Shown here piece after piece: positions 27,471-36,170 of a DNA stretch of 64,000 nt (positions are counted from its first letter, which is position 1; each line of letters begins with the position of its first letter). The DNA comes from JANOBD01 sp031411495. Lineage in GTDB: Bacteria > Planctomycetota > Phycisphaerae > Tepidisphaerales > Tepidisphaeraceae. The translations under genes and the position numbers were made by a program. The notes under the pieces were generated by a model. That model searched no databases. It saw nothing but the letters and a program-made list of their open reading frames with translations, and was not told the origin of the DNA. Location of the stretch: assembly GCA_031411495.1 (NCBI GenBank), contig JANOBD010000100.1:124001-188000 (forward strand). The letters run 5' to 3'.

Positions 27471-28298
27471 ATGCGCGCGTCTTTAGTTCAACTGTCGTCT
27501 AGGAGGTCAGTCGTGATCGAAACGCTGGAATACCGTCGTCTTCTGCACAGCTTCAGCGTCACTCCGGAGGGGTTCCTGGTTGCCCAGATGTCCGACGCGA
27601 ACAATCGCGTTCAGTTCACGCAGGGTCAGACCGCTATCGCGGTGACGATTTTCGAGAACGGCGTCGAAGAAGTTGCCGAGAGCTTTTCGCTCGCCCAGGT
27701 GCGCGCGATCATCGTTTATGGATCTGCCACCGCGAACGTCATCGACCTCAGCAACGTCTCGATTCCCGCCGCCGTCGATGCCGGCAAAGGGTCCGACTCG
27801 GTCATCGGCGGCTCGGGACCGGATGCGTTAAAGGGCGGCGCGGGCAACGATACCCTCATCGGCAACAACAGTGACGACTACATCGATGGCGGCAAAGGTC
27901 GCGACAACATGACCGGTGGCAGCGGCCGCGACCTGCTCGACTACGCCGGCCGAACCGCGAACCTCTCCGTCATCCTTTCCGACACCGCCAACAACGGCGA
28001 GGTCGGCGAAAACGACATCGCCACCACCAGCTTCGAAATCATCCGCGCAGGCGCCGGCAACGACACCCTCGGCACCACCTCCAGCCGCGCCGTCACCCTC
28101 ATCGGCGGCGCGGGCAACGACACCCTCAACGGCGGAAAAGGCAATGACGCCCTTGACGGCGGCGCCGGCATCGACGTCTTCAACGGCAACGACACCTTCT
28201 ATTCACAAGACGGCAACATCGAAACCCTCCGCGGCGGCGCGGGCACCGATACCATTCTCCAGAAAGACAGCAAGGACAAAGCCTTCGACATCCCGTGA
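27471..28298 (+). CDS. RTX/hemolysin-type calcium-binding repeat protein
   Basis: A 275-residue exported protein. Near the N-terminus (residues 17-25) is IETLEYRRLL, a variant of the planctomycete LEPRxLL export motif found just before large extracellular domains. Residues 105-270 hold nonapeptide RTX repeats such as GGAGNDTLIG, GGAGNDTLNG and GKGNDALDG, which bind calcium on secretion and fold as a beta-roll. It has no adhesive or enzymatic domain. A GGAGG at 27501 suggests an alternative start, the GTG at 27513 just before the export motif. Confidence 0.85.
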   Translation: MRASLVQLSSRRSVVIETLEYRRLLHSFSVTPEGFLVAQMSDANNRVQFTQGQTAIAVTIFENGVEEVAESFSLAQVRAIIVYGSATANVIDLSNVSIPAAVDAGKGSDSVIGGSGPDALKGGAGNDTLIGNNSDDYIDGGKGRDNMTGGSGRDLLDYAGRTANLSVILSDTANNGEVGENDIATTSFEIIRAGAGNDTLGTTSSRAVTLIGGAGNDTLNGGKGNDALDGGAGIDVFNGNDTFYSQDGNIETLRGGAGTDTILQKDSKDKAFDIP

Positions 28299-28322
28299 GC
28301 AGGTAGTACTTCTTGGAAATGT

Positions 28323-28454
28323 GTCATGCTGAGGAGGCTTGCCGACGAAGCATCTCGAGCAGAAATCGAGTTGCTTTTGAAGACAATTCGTTGTTGGCCT
28401 GTCGCGTTCCGTCACAGCCGGCTTCGCGGTGCTTGTGAACTTCTTCTGCATGAC
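28323..28454. repeat. 132-bp element with GTCATGC terminal inverted repeats
   Basis: The segment opens with GTCATGCTGAGGAGGCTTGC and closes with CTTCTGCATGAC, giving 7-bp perfect ends (GTCATGC/GCATGAC) that extend imperfectly. The opening has the look of the widespread TGTCATxCTGAG intergenic repeat. It contains no gene and fills the gap between the RTX gene and uxuA. It resembles the element at 53680-53794. Confidence 0.45.
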
Positions 28455-28466
28455 CTCATCGGAAGA

Positions 28467-29525
28467 TTACGTTCCCATTCCGCTGCATCCCCGCCACACC
28501 CCCACCAGGTACTGATTCCCCGCGTAGCGCCCGATCGCGGGATAACCGCGCATTTCGAGATCGGTTTCGTACATCAGATCCAGCCCATGATCGGCGCGGA
28601 ACGGGAGATGCAATCCGAGTTCCGACACCGTCTTCACGATGTCGATCAGATCCACATCCGCATCCACATCCGCATGATCGACTTCGATGAACTTCTTCTC
28701 GCCCAGCGTGCGCGTGGCGCGAAGATGCAGCCACACGACGCGATCCTTCAACTCGCGCAACATCGCTACACAATCGTTCGCCGGATTCGCGCCGAAACTT
28801 CCCGTGCAGAAGCAGAGGCCGTTCATCGGCGAATCGACCAGCGAGATCAATCGCTTCGCGCTGGCCAGATCCGTAAGCAACGCCGGCAAACCCAGCGTGT
28901 CCCAAGGCGGGTCGCTGGGATGCGCGGCCAGCGGAAGCCCGAGTTCCTCGGCCGCGGGAATGATCGCGCGCAGCGCGTACTCGACGTTCTTCCAGAACCC
29001 TTCGACGCCGATCGATTGATACCCCTCGAGCAGCCGCCGATAGTCGGCCGCATCGTACGCGCGCCCCCAGCCGGGAAGGAACAGTCCTTTCGATAGATCC
29101 AGCTTGTCGAGTTCGGCCTGATCGAAGCCGAGCCCGCGCGTGCCGTTTGCGTGCGGATGCGCCATCGATGTCCGGCCCCAGTCCAGCGGCATCAGGTTGT
29201 AGGTGATGTTCACGTGGGGAAACGCATCGCGCGGGAAGACCGCGCGGATGTTCCGCATCGACGCCAGGTAATCTGCGATGTCCCGGTCCCGGCCAGGCGT
29301 GCCGAGCTTCATCGCATCGGTCCAGAACAGGCTCTCGACCGGACCGAGCGTGAGGTGATTTTCGGCGAGCGATCGTTTGAGTTCCCGCAGCGCCTCGATC
29401 GTCCACACTTCGCCGGGCGAGAACTGAGGCAGATGCGTGACCACCATCGGCGTCGGCGTCATCTGTGCGATCCACGCCAGCGGCACGCGATCGGCCGATC
29501 CGAACCAGCGAAAACCGGGAATCAT
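28467..29525 (-). CDS. uxuA: mannonate dehydratase
   Basis: A 352-residue enzyme that converts D-mannonate to 2-keto-3-deoxygluconate in hexuronate catabolism. The opening MIPGFRWFG, the stretch GVEGFWKNVEYALRAIIPAAEELG and the metal-site region FCTGSFGANPANDC (with a Cys/His set also used by HLRATRT) match UxuA. The ATG at 29525 has AGGA about nine bases upstream and is preferred to the ATG at 29534. It is a single gene, with no uxuB, kdgK or transporter beside it; the XylR-type regulator at 48079 is too far to link. Confidence 0.92.
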   Translation of the reverse strand: MIPGFRWFGSADRVPLAWIAQMTPTPMVVTHLPQFSPGEVWTIEALRELKRSLAENHLTLGPVESLFWTDAMKLGTPGRDRDIADYLASMRNIRAVFPRDAFPHVNITYNLMPLDWGRTSMAHPHANGTRGLGFDQAELDKLDLSKGLFLPGWGRAYDAADYRRLLEGYQSIGVEGFWKNVEYALRAIIPAAEELGLPLAAHPSDPPWDTLGLPALLTDLASAKRLISLVDSPMNGLCFCTGSFGANPANDCVAMLRELKDRVVWLHLRATRTLGEKKFIEVDHADVDADVDLIDIVKTVSELGLHLPFRADHGLDLMYETDLEMRGYPAIGRYAGNQYLVGVWRGCSGMGT

Positions 29526-29660
29526 GCGGGGCATCCTAACAGGTGTCCGTGAGTGTTTCCCCCAGCAACCCTTCAGGCCGCGCCGGCCGGTGTCGTGGGC
29601 TACCGTGAGTTAGCGCTCGTGTGAGCGCGTTTTTCATCTCTCGCGTCAGGAATTACCGAA

Positions 29661-30731
29661 ATGCGTCCCAATCGAACCCGCGTACTCGCCATCACCCTCT
29701 GCCTCTCGGCCGTGACGTTCGCGCAACAGCCAGGCGACGAAGTCTCTCCGAAGGCACAACAACCCAACCAGCAGATGCAAGCCGTGCTCGACGAACTGGC
29801 CGCGTTGCACCCCAAGCCGATCGAATCGCTCACCGCCGAAGAGGCGCGGAAGCAGCCCACGCCGACTGATGCGGTGAAGGCGTTGCTGCAGAGGGAAAAG
29901 AAGCCGGCAGTGCCCGACGACAAAGTCCAAATCGACAGCAAGTCGATTCCCGGCGCCGAAGGCGACATCGAAGCCCGCATCTACACGCCCGCCGGCGGCG
30001 AAGCCAACAAGCCGCTGATCGTCTACTTCCGCGGCGGCGGCTGGGTCATCGCCACGCTCGACACTTACGAAGCGTCGGCCCGCGGGCTCGCGGCGCAGAC
30101 CGGCGCGGTGGTCATCAGCGTCAATTATCGCCAGGCCCCCGAGCACCCGTTCCCCGCAGCCCATGAAGATGCATATGCCGCGTGGACATGGGCGGTGAGC
30201 AACGCGAAATCGCTCGGCGCCGATGGGACGCGCGCCGCCGTCGCCGGCGAAAGCGCCGGCGGCAATCTCGCGGCGAGCGTCTGCCTGATGGCGCGCGATC
30301 GCGGCGGCGTAACGCCGGTGCATCAGTTGCTGGTCTATCCGGTCGCCAACACCACCAACGACGATCCTTCCACCAACCTCTACGCCGATGCCAAGCCGCT
30401 CAACAAGGCGATGCTCCCCTGGTTCCTCAAGCAGTATGCGCCCAGGCCCGAGGACGCGCAGAACAAATACCTCAACATCCTCTCGGATGCAGGCAACACC
30501 AAGGCGCTCCCGCCGGCGACGGTGATCACCGCCGAGATCGACCCGCTCAAGAGCGAAGGCGAAGCTTATGCGAAGAAACTTAAGGACGCCGGCGTCGATG
30601 TGGTCTACAAGAACTATGACGGCGTGACGCACGAGTTCTTCGGCATGGCGGCGGTGCTCGACGAGGCCAAGGCGGCCGAGAAACTCGCGAGCGAGCGGCT
30701 GAAGGCTGGATTCAAAAAGCCGTCGAAATGA
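29661..30731 (+). CDS. exported alpha/beta hydrolase (HSL-type esterase)
   Basis: A 356-residue hydrolase of the hormone-sensitive-lipase/acetyl-esterase group. A signal peptide (about 1-21) places it outside the cytoplasm. The nucleophile Ser198 lies in GESAGG, the acid Asp in AEIDPLKSEG near 293 and the base His in VTHEFFGM near 322. The oxyanion motif is RGGGW near residue 125, where most relatives have HGGG. NYRQAPEHPFPAAHED is the typical family strand. It ends in a terminator at 30763. Confidence 0.92.
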   Translation: MRPNRTRVLAITLCLSAVTFAQQPGDEVSPKAQQPNQQMQAVLDELAALHPKPIESLTAEEARKQPTPTDAVKALLQREKKPAVPDDKVQIDSKSIPGAEGDIEARIYTPAGGEANKPLIVYFRGGGWVIATLDTYEASARGLAAQTGAVVISVNYRQAPEHPFPAAHEDAYAAWTWAVSNAKSLGADGTRAAVAGESAGGNLAASVCLMARDRGGVTPVHQLLVYPVANTTNDDPSTNLYADAKPLNKAMLPWFLKQYAPRPEDAQNKYLNILSDAGNTKALPPATVITAEIDPLKSEGEAYAKKLKDAGVDVVYKNYDGVTHEFFGMAAVLDEAKAAEKLASERLKAGFKKPSK

Positions 30732-30762
30732 CCGCGCGAACTGCAGTCCTCGACTCAATGAG

Positions 30763-30794
30763 ATACGACTCGTAGAGAGTCGTATTTCTTTTTT
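30763..30794 (+). terminator. rho-independent terminator
   Basis: A perfect 9-bp stem (ATACGACTC with GAGTCGTAT) around GTAGA is followed by TTCTTTTTT, 32 bases after the esterase stop. Confidence 0.88.
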
Positions 30795-30812
30795 CGGCAA
30801 TTGCCGCCGCGC

Positions 30813-32660
30813 TCAGTTCACCTGCGTCTCGTTGGCGACGTTTGCCTGCAGGGCGGTGAGCGCTGCCGGGCCCGCCGATGGCGACTTGCCCGTGTCGGCC
30901 TCGACATGCCACGCCTCGACGACGATGCCGGCCGTGTGGTTGCACGCCTGGAGCCCGTAGCAGTAAGGCCGCAGGCCCACCGTATGCGGGAAGGCGATGT
31001 CGAAGATCCGGGGGTTGGCGTTGCCGTGCCGATCGACGATGCGGTAGGCGGCGTCGATGTCGATTCCGTCCAGTTTCGCGGCCGGTCCATCCGGCGTCTC
31101 GACGATCGTTTCGGGTTGCTTCTCGCGCGCTTCGTTGGCCGCCGCCGGCGTGGCGAATCGCGCCCGCGCCTCCCGCACCGCGCCCTGCTCGACGAGCCCA
31201 CGAAACGGAAACGCATCCAGATCGGTCGGTGGCTGGCCGGCGCATTCGATGAACATGCGGTAGGTGTGCGTCGTCGGGCCGGCTCCCGTTTCCGTTCCGT
31301 TGTCGGCTTCGACGCGAGCCGTCGTCTTCCCGTCGCGCTTGGACTCCACCGCGACCCTCCCGGGAACGAGTTCGAGCCGCCCGGCCTCGTGCAGTGCCAG
31401 CAGAATCTCCGCCGATCGAAGCGGCATCGCCGCGACGACGTTCATCAGGAACGACATCACGACCTTCCGCAGGCGGTCGTGATCTTCCGCCGGCATCAGG
31501 TCGGCGTGGTAACTCAGCGTGTACATCAGGTCGTCGAGCGATTCTTTCCAGTGGATCGGCTGGCCCTCGCGCACCGATCGCTTCGACTGCGGATACTCCC
31601 GCTTCATCCCGTCGAACGCGTCCGCGTATTCGTGCTCGGCCGACATCTGCCCGACGAACGCTTCGAGACTGTAATCGTCGCCGCGCAGGCGCGCGGCCAC
31701 ATCCTGTCGGCCGTCCTGTTCAAACGCCTCGGCCAGCACGGGACGACACACGGCATCGAAATAGGTCTGCAATCGCAGGAATCCCTGCGCATCGCGCAGC
31801 TTGAGGAGCGCGGCGCGATCGACATGACGGTACACCGCGCGGAACGGCCGGTTCTGGTCGTACTGGAGGTGAGGCAGCCATCCCTTGCTCGAATGCATGA
31901 CGATACGGAAACCGTCGGCGCCCGCGTGGGGAATGAACTTGAGGCGCCCGCCGGATGGCTCGAAGCGGCCGTGACGGTGTGCGAGCGATGTCACCACGTC
32001 GAATGCGCTCAGCGATGCGCCGAGGGTGCCGATCGCGAATCGATGGAACTCTCCTTCGCGCGGGAGCAATTTGTGGATCGGCCACGGCGAGGCGTAGTAG
32101 CCGTTGGCCGGGTCGTCGTCGTCGTCGAACGCGTGTCCGGTCGCGATCACGACGCAGTCGAACCACTCCGCCCGGCCATCGACGCGGACGCGCACCCGGT
32201 TCTGCTGCGGTTCATCGCGCAAATCGGTGACGGCGGCGCCGGTGCGCAGCTCCACCTCGATGCCGTGTCGTCGCAGCTCGTCGATCACCACGTGAAACTG
32301 TGCCTCGAAGTACTCGCCGAGCGCGAGCCGCGCGTAGGTTTCAGACTCGCTGATAATCTCGCGGCGCAAGCCGAACCGCACCAGCGCGGCGTCGTCGCGG
32401 TCGCGCAGCCAGTCGGCAAACGGCTGCTGGAGCGCGGGCAGTTCTTCGGAGGAGATGTTGCAGATGTTGCAGGCGTCGGTCGTGTCGGGGTTGTACGGCA
32501 TGCCCATGCCGGCGCGCGTGCCGCGTTCGAAGACGACCACGCGGCTGATGCCCGCGCGCAGCACGTCTGCGCGTTCGAGCAGGTTCTTCAGCAGATAGAG
32601 CGAGGTGGCCCCCATCCCAATGACGGCGATCGTTTTTCGGGATGATTCGCTGTTCGACAC
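30813..32660 (-). CDS. FAD/NAD(P)-binding protein of the FAD_NAD-binding type
   Basis: A 615-residue flavoprotein. The N-terminal dinucleotide fold is IAVIGMGATSLYLL at about 10-23, with the ribose-binding acidic residue in VVVFERG near 46. A second signature VIATGHAF lies near 170. The AGMGMPYNPD motif near 50-58 and overall size match the uncharacterised FAD-NAD(P)-binding family related to hydroxyacylglutathione-hydrolase-associated and ornithine-oxygenase-like proteins. The C-terminal part (about 480-600) carries a PYCYGLQACNH stretch. No partner gene is adjacent, so the substrate is unknown. Confidence 0.85.
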   Translation of the reverse strand: MSNSESSRKTIAVIGMGATSLYLLKNLLERADVLRAGISRVVVFERGTRAGMGMPYNPDTTDACNICNISSEELPALQQPFADWLRDRDDAALVRFGLRREIISESETYARLALGEYFEAQFHVVIDELRRHGIEVELRTGAAVTDLRDEPQQNRVRVRVDGRAEWFDCVVIATGHAFDDDDDPANGYYASPWPIHKLLPREGEFHRFAIGTLGASLSAFDVVTSLAHRHGRFEPSGGRLKFIPHAGADGFRIVMHSSKGWLPHLQYDQNRPFRAVYRHVDRAALLKLRDAQGFLRLQTYFDAVCRPVLAEAFEQDGRQDVAARLRGDDYSLEAFVGQMSAEHEYADAFDGMKREYPQSKRSVREGQPIHWKESLDDLMYTLSYHADLMPAEDHDRLRKVVMSFLMNVVAAMPLRSAEILLALHEAGRLELVPGRVAVESKRDGKTTARVEADNGTETGAGPTTHTYRMFIECAGQPPTDLDAFPFRGLVEQGAVREARARFATPAAANEAREKQPETIVETPDGPAAKLDGIDIDAAYRIVDRHGNANPRIFDIAFPHTVGLRPYCYGLQACNHTAGIVVEAWHVEADTGKSPSAGPAALTALQANVANETQVN

Positions 32661-33185
32661 GTATGCCCTTCCTGATGGCTTCGCTTCACATTAGGCCTCG
32701 CGACGCTGCGAAAACCGGACCCCTCTTTCAAAAGAATCGTCGTGGCGAAGCGACCAACCGGTTTCGGCCGGCGACGTGATTCGAAAAGCGGGTTGGGCGC
32801 GCTGCGCGAAAAGACGTTTTCGCGCAGCGCGCACAGGGATAGGGTGACCCGTCGTTGTCTCCATCCTCGCACGTTCGGCGAAGACATCGTCCGCGATCGG
32901 AGTGTTGCATTCGGTGCAACACCCTCGAATCCAGCACGGGCGTGTCTGCTTTCCGCCCATCTCGCGATTTTGATTGAACTTACGCGGATTGGTGAGGCCG
33001 ATTGGCTCGGGGTGAATGCAACGAAGTGCACGGGAATGCAAGACTCTGTAGCGTCGCGAAATCGCGTTGCATCTCGCCGCGCCGCTTCTCGTCGGCGCGG
33101 AGCCAGCCCGGTTCATTTATCCTCCGTCGACCCGGCGTTCCCAAAACCATCGGGACGCGATCTCGCAAAGGAATCTTTCCAGGCG
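32661..33185. other. intergenic region with a perfect palindrome
   Basis: 525 bases between two minus-strand genes. The frames that stay open here lack protein-like composition. The notable content is the 16-bp palindrome at 32797-32832. Confidence 0.5.
32797..32832. repeat. perfect 16-bp inverted repeat
   Basis: GCGCGCTGCGCGAAAA and its exact reverse complement flank a four-base loop GACG. Read as RNA on either strand it would form a very stable hairpin. No T tract follows, so it is not a standard terminator. Confidence 0.75.
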
Positions 33186-34886
33186 TCAATTTATCTTCCC
33201 GGGGCCGTAAATAACGTCGCCGGGTTTGGCGCCGGTCATCTGCCCATTTTCGTAGACGACCGTGCCGTTCACGATCACCGTTTCGATGCCGACCGGATAC
33301 TGGTGGGGCTGATCGAACGTGGCCTGGTCGGCCACCGTGTCGGGGTCGAAGATGACCAGGTCGGCGTAATTGCCGACGCGGATGACGCCGCGGTCCTTCA
33401 TGCGGAATGCGGTCGCGGGCTGGCTGGTCATCTTGCGGATCGCATCTTCCAGCGTGATGACGTGAAGCTCGCGCACGTAGCGCCCGAGCACGCGGGAGTT
33501 GGTCCCGTAGCCGCGGGGATGAGGCATCCCCTGTCCGAACACGCGGACGCCGCTATCGGAGGCGATGCCGACCAGCGGATGCTTAAGGATGTTTTTCACT
33601 TCGGTCTCGTCCATGGTGTGGAAAACGCCGCCGGCCCCGCCGTCGAGATAGATGTCGATCACGGTCCGGTACTGGTCCTCCATGCTGACCTCGACGAAAT
33701 CCCACGGGTTGCCGCTGGACTGCGTCGTCGCGGACGCGGGCCGGGTCGTCGCTTCGCCGATGAGTTCGCCGCCGCTCGGGTGCTCGGCCCAGTACTTCTT
33801 CATCTGGGCGATCTGCTTGATGGATTTACCGGAGTATTCGGGATGCTTCTCCGCCGACGTGACGACGGCAAAGCTCATGTCTTTGCGCAGGCGGGTGACT
33901 TCGTGAAGCTGATGCATCTCGCCGAGAACCTTTGTCACCTGTTGGGGATCGCGAAGAATCTTCTTCGCTTCGTCGCCGCCCTTCTCGAGCACCCAGTCGG
34001 GGAGCAGGGTGCTCATCGTGGTGCTCGACGCGGTGTAGGGATACTGATCGAGCCAGACCTCTTCGCCGCCGGCGCGCGCATCCTCGATCATCTTCAATGT
34101 CAGGTCGCTGCCGGCCGCGAGGGTGGTTCCCCGGCCGAACCTGGTTGCGGTGTCGATCGGCATCTTGAAGTGGGAGATCTCGACGCGGCAGTGCGCCGCG
34201 CGGCCGACGGTAAGCGCCTCCTCGATCGCGGCCTTGATCTCGCCGGACTCCGAGCGCATGTGGGTGGCGTAGATGCCGCCGTAGGACGCGGCCACCTTCA
34301 TCAGCTCGACGATCTCGGGCGTATCGCTCCACGTGCCGGGCGTGTAGATGAGCCCGGTGGAAAAGCCGATCGCCCCCTCCTGCATGGCCTTGTCGACGAT
34401 CTGGCGCGCCTGGTCCAACTCGGCCTCGGTCAGCTTCCGCGCCACGGCGCCCTTGATCTTGCGCAGCACCGAGTTGTGGCCGACGAGCGTGGCGTTGTTA
34501 ACCGCGGAGCCTTCGTGGGTGATCCGGTCGAAGAACGTCTTCACGTTCAGCACGCTCCCGCCGCAGTTGCCCGAGACGATGGTGGTCACGCCGTCGCGGA
34601 TAAAGTTTTCCGCCAGCGGCGAGGTGTGGATGTCTTCATCGACGTGGGTGTGAACATCGATGAATCCCGGCGCGAGCGCACGGTGATGAACGTCGATCTC
34701 GCGGACGGCCTTCTGGTCCGACAGATCGCCGATCGCGGAGATGCGATCGCGATCGACCGCAACGTCGGCGTAGTACCAGCTGTTGCCGGTGCCGTCGTAG
34801 ACCCTGGCGTTGCGGATGACGAGATCGTGCGAAGCGGGTTGGGTTGCCTGAGCCAGCAGAACCGTCGCGAAGAGCGAAGTGAGCAT
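33186..34886 (-). CDS. exported N-acyl-D-amino-acid deacylase-type amidohydrolase
   Basis: A 566-residue member of the D-aminoacylase branch of the amidohydrolase superfamily. A short signal peptide (about 1-16) is followed by the family opening LVIRNARVYDGTGN. The metal-binding motif is PGFIDVHTHVDED near residue 72, and further ligands lie in ATHMRSESG and HFKMP. The C-terminal part (GVIRVGNYADLVIFDPDTVAD) closes the composite beta-domain. These enzymes remove acyl groups from D-amino acids or related dipeptides. The start at 34886 begins the signal peptide; the frame is open 24 codons further. No D-amino-acid enzyme lies alongside. Confidence 0.9.
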   Translation of the reverse strand: MLTSLFATVLLAQATQPASHDLVIRNARVYDGTGNSWYYADVAVDRDRISAIGDLSDQKAVREIDVHHRALAPGFIDVHTHVDEDIHTSPLAENFIRDGVTTIVSGNCGGSVLNVKTFFDRITHEGSAVNNATLVGHNSVLRKIKGAVARKLTEAELDQARQIVDKAMQEGAIGFSTGLIYTPGTWSDTPEIVELMKVAASYGGIYATHMRSESGEIKAAIEEALTVGRAAHCRVEISHFKMPIDTATRFGRGTTLAAGSDLTLKMIEDARAGGEEVWLDQYPYTASSTTMSTLLPDWVLEKGGDEAKKILRDPQQVTKVLGEMHQLHEVTRLRKDMSFAVVTSAEKHPEYSGKSIKQIAQMKKYWAEHPSGGELIGEATTRPASATTQSSGNPWDFVEVSMEDQYRTVIDIYLDGGAGGVFHTMDETEVKNILKHPLVGIASDSGVRVFGQGMPHPRGYGTNSRVLGRYVRELHVITLEDAIRKMTSQPATAFRMKDRGVIRVGNYADLVIFDPDTVADQATFDQPHQYPVGIETVIVNGTVVYENGQMTGAKPGDVIYGPGKIN

Positions 34887-34924
34887 TGGCGGAATCGTAA
34901 CGGGTGCCGATCGAAATCGAGATC

Positions 34925-34955
34925 GAAAAAGAACCCACGGAACAAGTTCCGTGGG
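34925..34955 (-). terminator. rho-independent terminator of the L,D-transpeptidase gene
   Basis: Read on the minus strand, a perfect 10-bp stem (CCCACGGAAC with GTTCCGTGGG) around TT is followed by TTCTTTTTC, about 30 bases after the transpeptidase stop. It separates that gene from the deacylase start. Confidence 0.85.
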
Positions 34956-34985
34956 CATGTTTCGGATCGGACATGTGGGTGGAGG

Positions 34986-36044
34986 TCAGTCGACCACCTT
35001 CACCGTGCTCTTTTCTTCCACGAGCAGGTCATAGAGCTGTTCGACATCTTCGTTGATCAGCCGGATGCAGCCCATCGACATGTTCTTGCCGATGGAGTCG
35101 GGATCGATGGTGCCGTGGATTCCGTACGACTCTTTGCCGACGGATTCGCCCTCGACGCCCTTGAGCGGGATCCAGCGTTCGCCGAGCGGGTTCTTCGGAT
35201 CGTCGGCGGCGACGATAACGCCGCCGTGGGTGGGGTAGTAGACGGGGTTGACGAGCTTGTTCAGGTCCACCTGCCACGTGCCGGTGGGCGTGGAGTTGTC
35301 CGAGCCGAGGCCGACGCGAAAGGTCTTGACGTACATCGACCCCGGGCCGCCGGCGGAGCCGAGATAGACATCCGCCTCGAAGCGGCTCTTGCTCACCACC
35401 AGATGGAACGGGCCCTGGATGACCTTGATCGTCGAATCCGCGCGCAGCTTGGACGGACTGGAGAGGCCGTTGATCCTGCAGAGAAACTCCGGCGTGACGT
35501 CGAACCGCTTGGCGATCTTGGCCAGCACGTGGCCCGATTCGACCTTCCACACCTTGTTGTACGGATCGGCCGGAAACTTCTGGGTGCCGAGGATGATCTT
35601 CTCGTTGAGCTGGCCGACGAACGTTCGGGCAGAATCGGCATCCGAACTGTCGAGCTTGCCCGCCGCGAGCGCATCGCTCATCAGGTTGCGCGCGGTGACG
35701 AGATCTCCGTTGTCGCGCTTGGCGGCAGCCTGTTTGAAAACCACCTCGGCATCGAAGACCGGCGGCTTGGCGTTCGTGGCGTTCTGAATCGTTGGGAGCC
35801 CAGTGCTGCCGGAGGGCAACGTGGTGGGCAGACCGTTGAAGGCCGACTCGTTCTTGACGAGTTTCGGCGCTTCGCCGGAGTTATCCATCTTTGCCGAAGG
35901 GAGCGCGGGGCCGGCTTCGTGGGGAAGCAGCTTGTCGGTCCCCTTGTCCGAAGCGTCTGGTTTGAAGAAGTAGACGCTCAGCGCGACCACGCTGGCAGCG
36001 GCCAAAAGTGCGAACGCGACGCGACTTGCCTGTCGACGTGCCAT
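34986..36044 (-). CDS. L,D-transpeptidase (YkuD) with LysM domain
   Basis: A 352-residue envelope enzyme. One N-terminal membrane segment (about 9-27) leads into a linker, a helical part (about 95-150), a LysM-like peptidoglycan-binding domain (about 165-212) and the YkuD domain (about 213-352). The catalytic motif reads HGT...SIGKNMSMGCIRL with Cys near 324; the residue before Gly-Cys is Met where most enzymes have His. Such enzymes make 3-3 peptidoglycan cross-links or anchor lipoproteins, which matters since planctomycetes were long thought to lack peptidoglycan. It is one gene with its own terminator. Confidence 0.92.
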   Translation of the reverse strand: MARRQASRVAFALLAAASVVALSVYFFKPDASDKGTDKLLPHEAGPALPSAKMDNSGEAPKLVKNESAFNGLPTTLPSGSTGLPTIQNATNAKPPVFDAEVVFKQAAAKRDNGDLVTARNLMSDALAAGKLDSSDADSARTFVGQLNEKIILGTQKFPADPYNKVWKVESGHVLAKIAKRFDVTPEFLCRINGLSSPSKLRADSTIKVIQGPFHLVVSKSRFEADVYLGSAGGPGSMYVKTFRVGLGSDNSTPTGTWQVDLNKLVNPVYYPTHGGVIVAADDPKNPLGERWIPLKGVEGESVGKESYGIHGTIDPDSIGKNMSMGCIRLINEDVEQLYDLLVEEKSTVKVVD

Positions 36045-36170
36045 GTACCGACCTCCATGTCGAAAACGACGTTTCCCAAATGCTCACACTACGAAATGTC
36101 GGCCGACAATTCAAAAGGTCCGGTCGCGGCGGGCGACGAAGTGGATGGTTCGTGTACGATTTGTTGCCTG

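Noticed and set aside
28326..29096. Plus-strand frame covering the start of the uxuA region
   Set aside because: It is antisense to mannonate dehydratase and begins within a repeat element.
30801..32645. A 614-codon plus-strand frame opposite the FAD-binding protein gene
   Set aside because: The minus strand carries a dinucleotide-binding fold and continuous protein-like sequence; the plus frame has none.
32742..36170. A very long plus-strand open frame running into the glycosyltransferase at 36171
   Set aside because: It is antisense to the deacylase and L,D-transpeptidase genes, its composition is rich in Arg, Gly, Asp and His without family motifs, and it only reflects the lack of stops in GC-rich sequence.
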